From: Natrinema hispanicum
GTDB taxonomy: Archaea; Halobacteriota; Halobacteria; Halobacteriales; Natrialbaceae
DNA: 64,000 nucleotides
Direction: 5' to 3'
Assembly (NCBI RefSeq): GCF_900111485.1
Contig: NZ_FOIC01000012.1
Coordinates: forward strand, 33,364-97,363
The notes under the pieces are model-generated. The model was given only the letters and a program-made list of their open reading frames with translations, searched no databases and was not told where the DNA came from. The stretch's first letter is position 1. Every line of letters starts with the position of its first letter. The translations under genes were made by a program, and so were the position numbers. Positions 35,391 to 43,503 of this stretch are shown here, one piece after another.

Positions 35391-36737
35391 CTATAGTGCG
35401 TCCTTGTAGGCCTCGAGCGTCCGCTCGACGTCTTCCTCGGTGTGGCCGTAGCTGACGAACTGACACTCGAATTGGTTCTGTGAGAGGAAGATATCTTGGT
35501 CTTTCATCTGTCCCCAGAAGATGCGCCGCCAGCGCTCGGTCTCGGCGTTTTTCACGTCGCCGGCGTTTTTCGGACAGTAGTCATACCGCGGACAGGTTGG
35601 GTTCTGCTGGCAGCCGGCAGTGCACTGTTCCTCGAGCGAATCGGGGCCGGGCCCGTCACGGGTAAAGATCACTTTGAACATGCTGTCGGTCCCGGTGACA
35701 GTGTAGCTGGGTGCCTGATCGGCGACGATGTCGGTCAGGCCGCTGCGCAGTCGCTCACCGAGGCCGTTGACGTGGTCGTAGACGTCGTTTTCCGCGGCGA
35801 ACTGTAGCGTCTCGAGGCCGGCAGCCATCGTGACAGGGTGGCCGGAGAAGGTGCCGGCCTGGAAGACGTCGCCAGTCGGTGCGAAGCCCTCGATGATTTC
35901 GGCGCGGCCGCCGATCGCACCGACGGGGAAGCCCCCGCCGATGATCTTGCCGAACGTCGTCAGATCGGGCGTAATCCCGAACTCGCTTTGGGCACAGCCG
36001 AGGCCACCGACGCGGAAGCCGGTGATCACTTCGTCGAAGATCAGCAGCGCGCCGTGTTCGTCGGTGATTTCGCGAAGGAACTCGTGGTAGCCGTCTTCGG
36101 GGTAGACGATGCCGTAGTTGCCCAGGATAGGCTCGGTCATCACGGCTGCGATGTCGTCGCCGTGTTTTTCGAAGACCTCACGGACGGCCTCCTCGTCGTT
36201 GAACGGCACCGGGAGGGTATGATCGGCAAACGATTGTGGAACGCCGGCGGAGGAGGGTGTCGGATTATCGGCGTCGCCTTCGACCAGCGTCGACTCCTGT
36301 GCGCCGTGGTAGCCCCCCTGCATGACGACGATCTTGTTCCGACCGGTGTAACCCCGCGCGAGACGCACGGCGGAGGTCGTCGCCTCGGTTCCGGAGTTGA
36401 CAAAGCGGAGCTTCTCGACGCTTGGAACGTGGCGGACGACGAACTCCGCGAGGTCGACTTCGATCTCCGTTGGGGTCCCGTACATCGGTCCCTCGCTGGC
36501 TTTCTGTTGGATACCCGCCTGCACGGGCTCGGGCAGATCGTGGCCCAACAGTAGCGGGCCGAGTCCCATCACCCAGTCGATATAGCGGTTGCCGTCGGCG
36601 TCGATGACGTGGCCGCCGTCGCCTTTCTGGACGAAGAACGGATACGGTTCGATCGCCGCGCGAACGGCGGAGTTGACGCCGCCGGGCAGCACCGACAGTG
36701 CCCGGTCGTACAGCGCTCGAGAGTTATCGTCGGTCAT
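35391..36737 (-). CDS. hemL: Glutamate-1-semialdehyde 2,1-aminomutase
   Basis: 448 residues, class III PLP aminotransferase fold. It produces 5-aminolevulinate from glutamate-1-semialdehyde in the C5 route. The opening [19 protein letters not shown], the glycine-rich [28 protein letters not shown] with the PLP aspartate, and the PLP lysine in [17 protein letters not shown] are all present. A cysteine-rich insert near residue 370 ([19 protein letters not shown]) is notable and could bind a metal or Fe-S cluster; I recall similar inserts in haloarchaeal enzymes. Convergent with the globin gene. Confidence 0.95.
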   Translation of the reverse strand: MTDDNSRALYDRALSVLPGGVNSAVRAAIEPYPFFVQKGDGGHVIDADGNRYIDWVMGLGPLLLGHDLPEPVQAGIQQKASEGPMYGTPTEIEVDLAEFVVRHVPSVEKLRFVNSGTEATTSAVRLARGYTGRNKIVVMQGGYHGAQESTLVEGDADNPTPSSAGVPQSFADHTLPVPFNDEEAVREVFEKHGDDIAAVMTEPILGNYGIVYPEDGYHEFLREITDEHGALLIFDEVITGFRVGGLGCAQSEFGITPDLTTFGKIIGGGFPVGAIGGRAEIIEGFAPTGDVFQAGTFSGHPVTMAAGLETLQFAAENDVYDHVNGLGERLRSGLTDIVADQAPSYTVTGTDSMFKVIFTRDGPGPDSLEEQCTAGCQQNPTCPRYDYCPKNAGDVKNAETERWRRIFWGQMKDQDIFLSQNQFECQFVSYGHTEEDVERTLEAYKDAL

Positions 36738-36917
36738 GCGCGCCCCTTCGGATTCGGACGGGAAAGGAGTACCGAGGTCGGGTCGGTTCGCGGCCCATCG
36801 TTGGCCGCCCGCATCCGCCTCATGTCCGGCCGGGCTGGAGACCGAATCGGTCCTCGGAGAACTGCTCGTTTTCTGGAACTGTAACAGAAATCAATGATAC
36901 ACGCCAAGATTGAAATA

Positions 36918-36929
36918 GTCCGATCGGAC
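36918..36929. promoter_or_regulatory. ccmE: Perfect palindrome GTCCGATCGGAC upstream of ccmE
   Basis: A 12-base inverted repeat 11-22 bases before the ccmE GTG, just after an AT-rich TGAAATAG that may be the TATA element. Position suits an operator, but CGATCG-type palindromes are frequent in GC-rich haloarchaeal DNA. Confidence 0.3.
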
Positions 36930-36939
36930 ATATTCGATC

Positions 36940-37344
36940 GTGAAACGAAGGAGTAAGTTACTTTTCGCCGGCGTCGGCGTCGTGTTACTCTTCGGTGTCC
37001 TCGGAACGACGGTGATGAACGCCTCCGCGGCGTTCGTCACGCCGACCTCACTCGAGAACGGCGACTACAACGGCGAGTGGGTCAACCTCGAGGGGAAAGT
37101 CGCCAACCTCGAACAAGACGGCACCGACATCCGGTTCGATGTCACGGACAACAACACGTCCGTCGACGTCGTCTACGACGGGGCGATGCCCGAGACGATG
37201 GCCGAGGGCCGGATCGTCGTCGCGAAAGGCACCGTCGACGACGGTTCGCTCGACGCGTCCGAACTCTCCGTCCGGGCCCACGAGGGCAGCGGCGGCGGGA
37301 ACAGTACCAACAGTACTGCAATGCCACCGACCGAACGGGAATAA
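36940..37344 (+). CDS. ccmE: CcmE-like haem chaperone
   Basis: 134 residues from a GTG. An N-terminal signal anchor (LLFAGVGVVLLFGVLGTTVM) is followed by an OB-fold, SLENGDYNGEWVNLEGKV...IRFDVTDNNTSVDVVYDGAMPETMAEG, exactly the CcmE pattern. In bacteria haem is bound covalently to His in HxxxY. Here the segment is ELSVRAHEGSGG: His114 is kept but the tyrosine four residues on is glycine. The four-gene order ccmE-ccmA-ccmB supports the role. It should hold haem on the outer face of the membrane and pass it to CcmF. Confidence 0.85.
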   Translation: MKRRSKLLFAGVGVVLLFGVLGTTVMNASAAFVTPTSLENGDYNGEWVNLEGKVANLEQDGTDIRFDVTDNNTSVDVVYDGAMPETMAEGRIVVAKGTVDDGSLDASELSVRAHEGSGGGNSTNSTAMPPTERE

Positions 37345-37348
37345 CGAC

Positions 37349-38053
37349 ATGGGGACGATCAGCGTCGATGGCGTGACGAGACGGCTCGGCTCGACGACCG
37401 CGCTTCGTGACGTTTCTTTTACTGTCGACTCCGGTGAGCACGTCGGGCTGTTCGGCCCCAACGGCGCGGGGAAAACCTCCCTGATGCAGCTGCTGTCGAC
37501 GCTTGCCTCACCCGACGATGGCCGTATCCGGATCGACGGCGATGAGGTGACGCCGGACGCGACTGCGGTGCGCGCGAAACTCGGCGTTGTCAGCCATCGG
37601 CCGATGGTCTACGGGACGCTTACCGCTCGCGAAAACCTGCGATTGCACGCCCGGTTGCGAACCGTCGACGCGGAGCGCGTCGAACGGGTCCTCGAGGACG
37701 TGAACCTCCGAACACACGCCTCGACCCGCGTCGAGGACTTCTCGCATGGCATGACCAAGCGCCTCTCGATCGCGCGGGCGGTGCTACACGATCCGACGGT
37801 CCTGTTGCTCGACGAACCGTACGCCGGCCTCGACCAGCGGTCGGCGATGGACCTCCAGCGGATCCTGACGCGGTTCGACGACCGAACCGTCGTCATCGCG
37901 ACCCACGACCTCGAGCGGGCCGTCGACGACTGTGACCGCGCGCTCGTACTCGTCGACGGCACGCTGGAACGAACCGTCTCGCTGACCGACCTCGACCGCC
38001 ACTCGTTCGAGACCGAATATCTCGAGGCAGTCGGCCGCTCTGATCTGCAATGA
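37349..38053 (+). CDS. ccmA: ABC transporter ATPase subunit CcmA
   Basis: 234 residues. Walker A is GPNGAGKTS, the Q-loop region is VVSHRPMVYGTLTARENL, the signature is FSHGMTKRLSIARA, Walker B is VLLLDEPYAGLDQ and the switch histidine is ATHD. Together with CcmB it frees holo-CcmE from its complex for haem transfer to apocytochrome c. Starts four bases after ccmE; its stop overlaps the ccmB ATG. Confidence 0.9.
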   Translation: MGTISVDGVTRRLGSTTALRDVSFTVDSGEHVGLFGPNGAGKTSLMQLLSTLASPDDGRIRIDGDEVTPDATAVRAKLGVVSHRPMVYGTLTARENLRLHARLRTVDAERVERVLEDVNLRTHASTRVEDFSHGMTKRLSIARAVLHDPTVLLLDEPYAGLDQRSAMDLQRILTRFDDRTVVIATHDLERAVDDCDRALVLVDGTLERTVSLTDLDRHSFETEYLEAVGRSDLQ

Positions 38054-38739
38054 CCGACAGTACTGCCGTTAGCTACTGGCGGACCGTCCTCGAGGTCGCG
38101 CGCAAGGACCTCCGCATCGAGTTGCGCTCGAAGCAAGTGCTCAACACCGCGGCCGTCTTCGCGCTCTTGGTCGTCATCATCTTCGCGTTCAGTTTCGCCC
38201 GCACGTTCGCGAACATCGACGTCGTCGCAAGCGGTGCGCTCTGGGTTGCGTTCGTCTTCGCCGGGACGTTCAGCGTAAGCCAGAGCGTCGCCGTCGAAGA
38301 GGCCGACGCCGGCCTCGACAGCCTGTTGCTCGTTCCCGTCGACCGCTCGGCGATCTACGTCGGCAAGGTCGTGAGCAACACCGCGTTCACGGCGGCCGTC
38401 GCCGTCATCACGCTCGGGTGTATCGTCGTCTTCCTCGATTTCACCGTCCTGCCGGGCACGACTCCGCTGTTGTTGCTCGTCATCGCCCTCGCGGCGTTTG
38501 GCTTTGCCGCGACCGGCGTGTTGATCGCGACGATTACGGCTCGAGCCCGGCTCAGCGACCTCCTGTTGCCGCTGTTGCTCGTGCCGCTCGTGATTCCGGT
38601 GTTGCTCGCTGGCGTCGAACTCACGCGGGCGATCTCGGAGGGACTGCCGCTGTGGCGGTGGTTCCGACTCCTGCTGGCCTACGACGGCGTGTTGTTCCTG
38701 ATCGGAGTCGCGCTGTTCGAGTACGTCGTCGAACGATAG
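38050..38739 (+). CDS. ccmB: Haem exporter membrane subunit CcmB
   Basis: 229 residues, six membrane segments. The family opening VLEVARKDLRIELRSKQVLNTAAVFALLVVIIFAF and the central SVAVEEADAGLDSLLLVPVDRSAIYVGK match CcmB. Its start overlaps ccmA by four bases (ATGA). Membrane partner of CcmA. Confidence 0.92.
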   Translation: MTDSTAVSYWRTVLEVARKDLRIELRSKQVLNTAAVFALLVVIIFAFSFARTFANIDVVASGALWVAFVFAGTFSVSQSVAVEEADAGLDSLLLVPVDRSAIYVGKVVSNTAFTAAVAVITLGCIVVFLDFTVLPGTTPLLLLVIALAAFGFAATGVLIATITARARLSDLLLPLLLVPLVIPVLLAGVELTRAISEGLPLWRWFRLLLAYDGVLFLIGVALFEYVVER

Positions 38740-38876
38740 GACCGCTTCGATCCGTTCCCGCCAATCTGTTAGCGGTGCTGTATTTTACAACAGCTGGTTG
38801 CTGGAGTCGTAACCCAGCGAACGATAAGTACAGGTGAAGAACTGTTTGATTCTCAGTAGAACAGGAGAGTGTTTGA

Positions 38877-39125
38877 TTATTGTATAGTAGGTGGTTTATT
38901 TCTGGATGTGCCAGCACGGTACATTATAATAGCCACTGCTTCGACAAGGAGAACAGGTAGAATACTACCCACAATAAACACAGCAACGATACTCAGGATA
39001 AAGATGCTACCAGCTAAAACAAGCGGCGAGCGACGATTTTGAGTTGAGGCCTCACGATACACGAAGCGTGCAATGAACGCTTGGATGACAAGGTAGATGG
39101 GGGTACCAATTCCGAATGCAGGCAT
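38877..39125 (-). CDS. Small AT-rich membrane protein
   Basis: 82 residues with three hydrophobic stretches (GIGTPIYLVIQAFIARFVY, LVLAGSIFILSIVAVFIVG, LPVLLVEAVAIIMYRAG) and a polar tail. AT-rich codon use contrasts with the ccm genes it separates. No homologue recognised; it may be an insertion into the ccm region. Confidence 0.5.
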   Translation of the reverse strand: MPAFGIGTPIYLVIQAFIARFVYREASTQNRRSPLVLAGSIFILSIVAVFIVGSILPVLLVEAVAIIMYRAGTSRNKPPTIQ

Positions 39126-39267
39126 ATAGCGAATACCTTATCGAGGAGACATATGTTTTCGGGTTGTCGTTCAGTTTTCATATCTACATGCTGACTGGTT
39201 CAGCGAAATTCGAACGAAATCAACCGCTGTGAACCGGTCGCTGGTTCCCCGCCGGTGGCAAACCGGC

Positions 39268-40437
39268 TTACAGGTACCGATACGCGGCCAGTCCAATCGC
39301 GATGACGGCGACGAAGCCGGCGCTCACCAGGCCGAGCGGGAACTCGCTGGCCCCTGGACTGCCGTTGGTCTGGTCGCTGGCAACCGATTGACTGGATTCG
39401 GTGATGCTCACGGAGATCTGTTCGTCCGCCTCGAGCGGCCCCGTACTCGTCACCATCGGCATCGGTGCGTTGGCTTCGACGAGGTTGTCGGAGACCTCGA
39501 CCTGAGTCAGGTCGTATTCGGCGAACTGGATCGCGAGCTGCTCGACGTCGTAGCCGACCGGTTTCTCGAACGCTCGGTCCTCGAGGCGATAGTACACGTT
39601 GACGGTGGTCGTCTCCTGTGGACCGATCATCGTCTCGACGGTCGCCGTGCCGTTCGTCTGGCTGACCGACGTGCGTTCGTCGCCGACCATTCCCGTGACG
39701 ACTTCCGCGTCCGATGGCACTGCAAAGGAGACGTCACCGGCGAACGGCCGATCGGCACCGTTTTTGACGGAGACCGTCTCGACGACGAACAGCCCGGTGC
39801 CGTTTTGTGTCGGTCCAACGTTCAGGAGGTGGTTCACCGGTTGGTCGCCACTGAGCGTCAGTGCATCTCGATCAGTCGAGGGCGTCGGCAACTCGAAGGT
39901 CGTGTTCGCTGCGTCGTCGCCGGTCGAGACTGCCCGCTCGTAGGTGGCCCCGTTCGCCTCGATCTCGAGGGTGTAGACGCGATCGGGCTGGACCGGCCCG
40001 ATCGTAAACGAGCCGTCGGTCGCGTTCGTCTGTGTCACAGTGGGGCCGTACTGGCTCGTGACGGTGACAGTGGCGTTCGAAATCGGCGTGCCGTTCTCGT
40101 CGACGAGTTCGCCCGAGATCGTTTCGTTCAGGACGAAGTCGGGTTGTTCACCATCGTCGACGAGGGCGTAGTGTGTCGTGCCCTCGTGCTCGAGTTCGAT
40201 GAAGTAGGTGATGGCACCCTCGACGGACTCGTAGCTGAACGAGCCGTCTTCGACCGTCGTTTCGGTCTCGTTGCCGATGAGTTCGTTGCTTGGGTCAAGC
40301 GGCGCGATCGTGACCGTTTCACCGTCTGCGGGGCCGCCGTCGACGGTGACGGTTCCGGAAACCGGCTCAGCAGTGGCGGTCGCGGGGACGATTAACAGCG
40401 ATACGAGGACGACGAAGCCGAGGACTGTCTTTCTCAT
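39268..40437 (-). CDS. Secreted, C-terminally anchored protein with carboxypeptidase-regulatory-like domain
   Basis: 389 residues. A signal peptide (MRKTVLGFVVLVSLLIVPATATAE) is followed by a beta-sandwich repeat, ISGELVDENGTPISNATVTVTSQYG...GSFTIGPVQPDRVYTLEI, of the carboxypeptidase-regulatory type. A middle beta-rich region (LFVVETVSVKNGADRPFAGDVSFAVP) follows, and a final membrane helix (LGLVSAGFVAVIAIGLAAYRYL). It starts three bases after ccmF, so it is co-transcribed. Position suggests an accessory role in extracytoplasmic cytochrome c assembly, perhaps presenting substrates, but there is no direct evidence. Confidence 0.7.
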   Translation of the reverse strand: MRKTVLGFVVLVSLLIVPATATAEPVSGTVTVDGGPADGETVTIAPLDPSNELIGNETETTVEDGSFSYESVEGAITYFIELEHEGTTHYALVDDGEQPDFVLNETISGELVDENGTPISNATVTVTSQYGPTVTQTNATDGSFTIGPVQPDRVYTLEIEANGATYERAVSTGDDAANTTFELPTPSTDRDALTLSGDQPVNHLLNVGPTQNGTGLFVVETVSVKNGADRPFAGDVSFAVPSDAEVVTGMVGDERTSVSQTNGTATVETMIGPQETTTVNVYYRLEDRAFEKPVGYDVEQLAIQFAEYDLTQVEVSDNLVEANAPMPMVTSTGPLEADEQISVSITESSQSVASDQTNGSPGASEFPLGLVSAGFVAVIAIGLAAYRYL

Positions 40438-40440
40438 AGG

Positions 40441-42864
40441 TTAGTCTGATGTGGTTTCGGTGACGTTCTGCTGGCGCGTGACGCGGGGCCAGACCCGGGC
40501 GAGTCCGTGTGCGGGGTCGAACACGATCACGAAGAGCATGCCCACCAGCAACGCGGCGACGCTGAACCGCATCACGGTCATCAGCGGGATCTGCTTGACC
40601 GTCAGCGATACGGTCCCGTCGTCGACCGCTGCGATGACGTACGTATCGTGGGTCAGGCCGCGGTCGACGAGGACGTCGCGGACTTCCATCCCACCTTGCT
40701 GAAGGTAGCGTTCCTGCCCGGCGTTGCCGCGGGCGATCTGTTTGTCGTTTTGATACACGGTGAGTCCGACGGCAGTTCCCTCGACGCGCGTCTGGTCGAG
40801 TGCGGCCGGTGGGTTCGAGACCGGGCCGACGTTCGCCGCCTCGGTGACGACGACGCCGTCGGATTGGGGCAGCTCCGGCAGGAAATCCCACATGACGGTG
40901 CCGACACCGACGACCTGATCGCCTTCCGAAATACCAAGGTCGGTCTGACTCGCGTTCATCACGCCGATCCAGACGCCCGAATTATCGAGTTGGATGACGG
41001 TCGCGTCCGGCCCAGCGTTTATTTGCGTCGCCGTGCCGTAGACCGGTTGTCTCGTCTCATGTATCTCCTGGCCGCGGGAGGCGATCTGCTCGCTCGAGAG
41101 CGCCATGTTTTCGACGTTCGGCTTTTCGGGTCGCTGATACGAGCGGTAGTCGGATACCTGGACCGCATAGTTGGATTCGGGAACCTCGTGGACGGCCGAT
41201 CCCTCGATCGTCGCTTCGCGGTCGGCGTCGGCAACGACCAGCGACGACTGGGCCGTAAAGAGATAGGAGAACGTCACCGTCACCACGAGCAGCGCAAACG
41301 CGACGTGGATCATCGTAATCCCCACCTGCTTGAGCTGGAAGTTCCGGTTCGGGTTGCCGGGGACGAACTCGAGCGTTCGCTTGATGACCGTCAGGCAGAC
41401 GTATGCCGCAGGTGGGAGGATCGAGAGCGCACTCGCGTTCCCGACGAGTCGATACAACAGCGCGTCGTTGCCATCGACGTTCGACAGCGTCCACGTCTCG
41501 CTGGGTGCGACCAGTGCCGCGAGGACGGTCAGCAGCGTGAAGATCCCAAGCGAGATCAGCGCGCGCCGGCGGCCCTCGACGTCGTAATCCATGTAGAACC
41601 CGAGGATGAGCAACACGCCGAGGACGATCGGATAGCTCCAGAGGTTGTAGTACTGGCCGCCGACCGCGACTTCGACGCCGGTCGCATAGGTATTGAGCAC
41701 GGGAAACGTCAGCCCCCAGACGGAGATGAAGCCGAGCAGGCCGATGCTCAGGACCGCGAGGTGTTTCAGGTTCACGTGCGTGATCCAGCGCTGTGCGGGA
41801 CTCGACGCCTCCGACGCTGACTCCGGTTCACGGAGCAGCCAGTATCCAAGCGGCAGTCCGATGCCGAGGATCGACGTAATCGTCAGCAACACCAGTAGTG
41901 CAGCGCCGATGCCGCCGTCGGCGAAGGAGTGGACGCTCCGGAACACGCCGCTCCGGACGATCGCCGTGGCGTAGATGATGAGTGCGAGCGTCGCCCCGGT
42001 CATCGCGGGGGCAAGCGTTGCGTAGGTCGACCGGGAGCGATAGTTCATCACCGCGTGCAGCGTCGCCGTGAGGAACAGCCACGGGATCAACACGGCGACC
42101 TCGACGGGGTCCCACGCCCAGATACCGCCCCAGCCCAGCACCCGATACGACCACAGCGAGCCAAGCACGATCGCTGCAGTCAAAAACAGCCACGCGATGC
42201 GTAGCCAGCGCGTGACGCTGCCGATCCACTCGTCAAAGAGGCCACCCTCACCACGAATCGTCGAGATGAAGTGCGCGACGGCGATGGCAAACGGCATCGT
42301 CAACAGCGCGTACGCGATAAACATGATCGGCGGGTGGATCGCCATATAGGGATCGATGAGCAGCGGATTGAGCCCCGTCCCGTCGATCGGGACGAATCCC
42401 GGATCCATCTCCGGGAACTCCGCCGAAATCGGCTCGAATGGACTGTCGAGCACTAGCATCGCCGCGAAGTAGGTCACGACCCCCATCGTGATCCCCTGGA
42501 CGAGCCTCGTCTCGCGGCGCTCGAGGCCACGAACGACGACCGCCCAGAACGCGACGATGGCCGTCAGCGCCGCCCAGAGAAGGACCGAGCCCTGATTCCC
42601 GGCGTACACGCCGGTAATCCGGTAGAAGATCGAAATGTAGTTGGCCGTGTTGTTCCACACGTAGGCGTTCGCGTAATCCGTGGTGACGAACTGATAGGTC
42701 AGATAGGCAAGCGCCAGACTGAGCAGTCCGGCAGTCACGCCGATCAGCGGCGTGACGGCGTTGAGATACCGCTTCTCACGCCAGAGATAGTTCGTGATGA
42801 GAAGGACTGTCGCCGCAAGACCGGACAGCAATGCAGCGCCAATCAAGAGCGTTCCGCCCATCAT
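40441..42864 (-). CDS. ccmF: Cytochrome c haem lyase CcmF (CcsA/CcmF family)
   Basis: 807 residues, about fifteen membrane helices. The tryptophan-rich haem-handling motif is GWGGIWAWDPVEVAVLIPWL, and conserved histidines occur in the flanking loops (ATLHAVMNYRSRS, DPYMAIHPPIMF). A large outer-face domain near the C-terminus (about 560-760) contains DYRSYQRPEKPNVENMAL. CcmF ligates haem from CcmE to CxxCH. The start at 42864 gives a four-base ATGA overlap with the upstream thioredoxin gene; the ORF continues four codons further. Confidence 0.93.
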   Translation of the reverse strand: MMGGTLLIGAALLSGLAATVLLITNYLWREKRYLNAVTPLIGVTAGLLSLALAYLTYQFVTTDYANAYVWNNTANYISIFYRITGVYAGNQGSVLLWAALTAIVAFWAVVVRGLERRETRLVQGITMGVVTYFAAMLVLDSPFEPISAEFPEMDPGFVPIDGTGLNPLLIDPYMAIHPPIMFIAYALLTMPFAIAVAHFISTIRGEGGLFDEWIGSVTRWLRIAWLFLTAAIVLGSLWSYRVLGWGGIWAWDPVEVAVLIPWLFLTATLHAVMNYRSRSTYATLAPAMTGATLALIIYATAIVRSGVFRSVHSFADGGIGAALLVLLTITSILGIGLPLGYWLLREPESASEASSPAQRWITHVNLKHLAVLSIGLLGFISVWGLTFPVLNTYATGVEVAVGGQYYNLWSYPIVLGVLLILGFYMDYDVEGRRRALISLGIFTLLTVLAALVAPSETWTLSNVDGNDALLYRLVGNASALSILPPAAYVCLTVIKRTLEFVPGNPNRNFQLKQVGITMIHVAFALLVVTVTFSYLFTAQSSLVVADADREATIEGSAVHEVPESNYAVQVSDYRSYQRPEKPNVENMALSSEQIASRGQEIHETRQPVYGTATQINAGPDATVIQLDNSGVWIGVMNASQTDLGISEGDQVVGVGTVMWDFLPELPQSDGVVVTEAANVGPVSNPPAALDQTRVEGTAVGLTVYQNDKQIARGNAGQERYLQQGGMEVRDVLVDRGLTHDTYVIAAVDDGTVSLTVKQIPLMTVMRFSVAALLVGMLFVIVFDPAHGLARVWPRVTRQQNVTETTSD

Positions 42865-43340
42865 TGGGTTTCCCACTCCTCGAGTGCCTCATCGAGATAG
42901 CTCAGAAACGAGTCTGTCTCGGCGTAGCCGTTGATTTCGACCAGGACCTCGCCATCCGGCGTGACGGCGACATGCTGTGGCGGGTAGTTCGCCTCGTACT
43001 GCTGCTGGAGCTGTCCCGCCTGTTGACTGTTGTCCTCGAGATTCACCGCAAGGAGGACGAAGTCATCGAGTTGCTCGAGGACAGCCGGATCGGAGTACGC
43101 GTTTGCGTTGTAGTCCTCACAGTACGTACACCAGGTCGTCCAGAAGTAGATGAGGATCGGCTTGTCTTCTTCGGCGGCGATCTGCCGCGCCTCGTCGATA
43201 TCTGTTCTCCACTCCGTCTCACCATGGTACGTATAGGAGTCGTCGCTCAGTACCGGTGCTGCGTTCATCGAGTAGTATCCGATACTGATCGCCGCTACAA
43301 AAACCATGATCGTAAACACTTTTCTCGGCGAAATTGACAT
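42861..43340 (-). CDS. Membrane-anchored thioredoxin-like protein of the ccm cluster
   Basis: 159 residues. One N-terminal helix (VFTIMVFVAAISIGYYSM) then a thioredoxin fold with active site FWTTWCTYCEDYN. The following SDPAVLEQLDDFVLLAVNLED resembles the DsbD C-terminal (thioredoxin_7-like) domain more than classical CcmG. It likely keeps apocytochrome cysteines reduced so that CcmF can attach haem. Co-transcribed with ccmF; electrons probably come from the CcdA-like protein across the divergent promoter region. Confidence 0.85.
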   Translation of the reverse strand: MSISPRKVFTIMVFVAAISIGYYSMNAAPVLSDDSYTYHGETEWRTDIDEARQIAAEEDKPILIYFWTTWCTYCEDYNANAYSDPAVLEQLDDFVLLAVNLEDNSQQAGQLQQQYEANYPPQHVAVTPDGEVLVEINGYAETDSFLSYLDEALEEWETQ

Positions 43341-43486
43341 TATTGTTGTAGTTTATAGTCTCAGTCGGCTCCCATTACGTCACGCCTTGAATCTAGTAGA
43401 ATGACTTTCTCCCGACCATAAATGTTTAATCATTAGTTACTGTACTTGGCAGTATGCAGAGACGAAACCAGGTGAGGATCATACCC

Positions 43487-43494
43487 GGAGGTGA
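43487..43494 (+). promoter_or_regulatory. Strong Shine-Dalgarno (GGAGGTGA) before the cytochrome c gene
   Basis: GGAGGTGA is nine bases before the ATG at 43504, complementary to the 16S 3' end. Most genes here look leaderless, so a real ribosome-binding site marks a transcript with a leader; the 160-base divergent region upstream holds TATA-like ACTATAAAC for the ccm operon on the other strand. Confidence 0.6.
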
Positions 43495-43503
43495 CATCGG
43501 GCG

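Noticed and set aside
39229..41820. Long + strand ORFs opposite the accessory protein and ccmF
   Set aside because: Antisense shadows of conserved membrane-protein genes.
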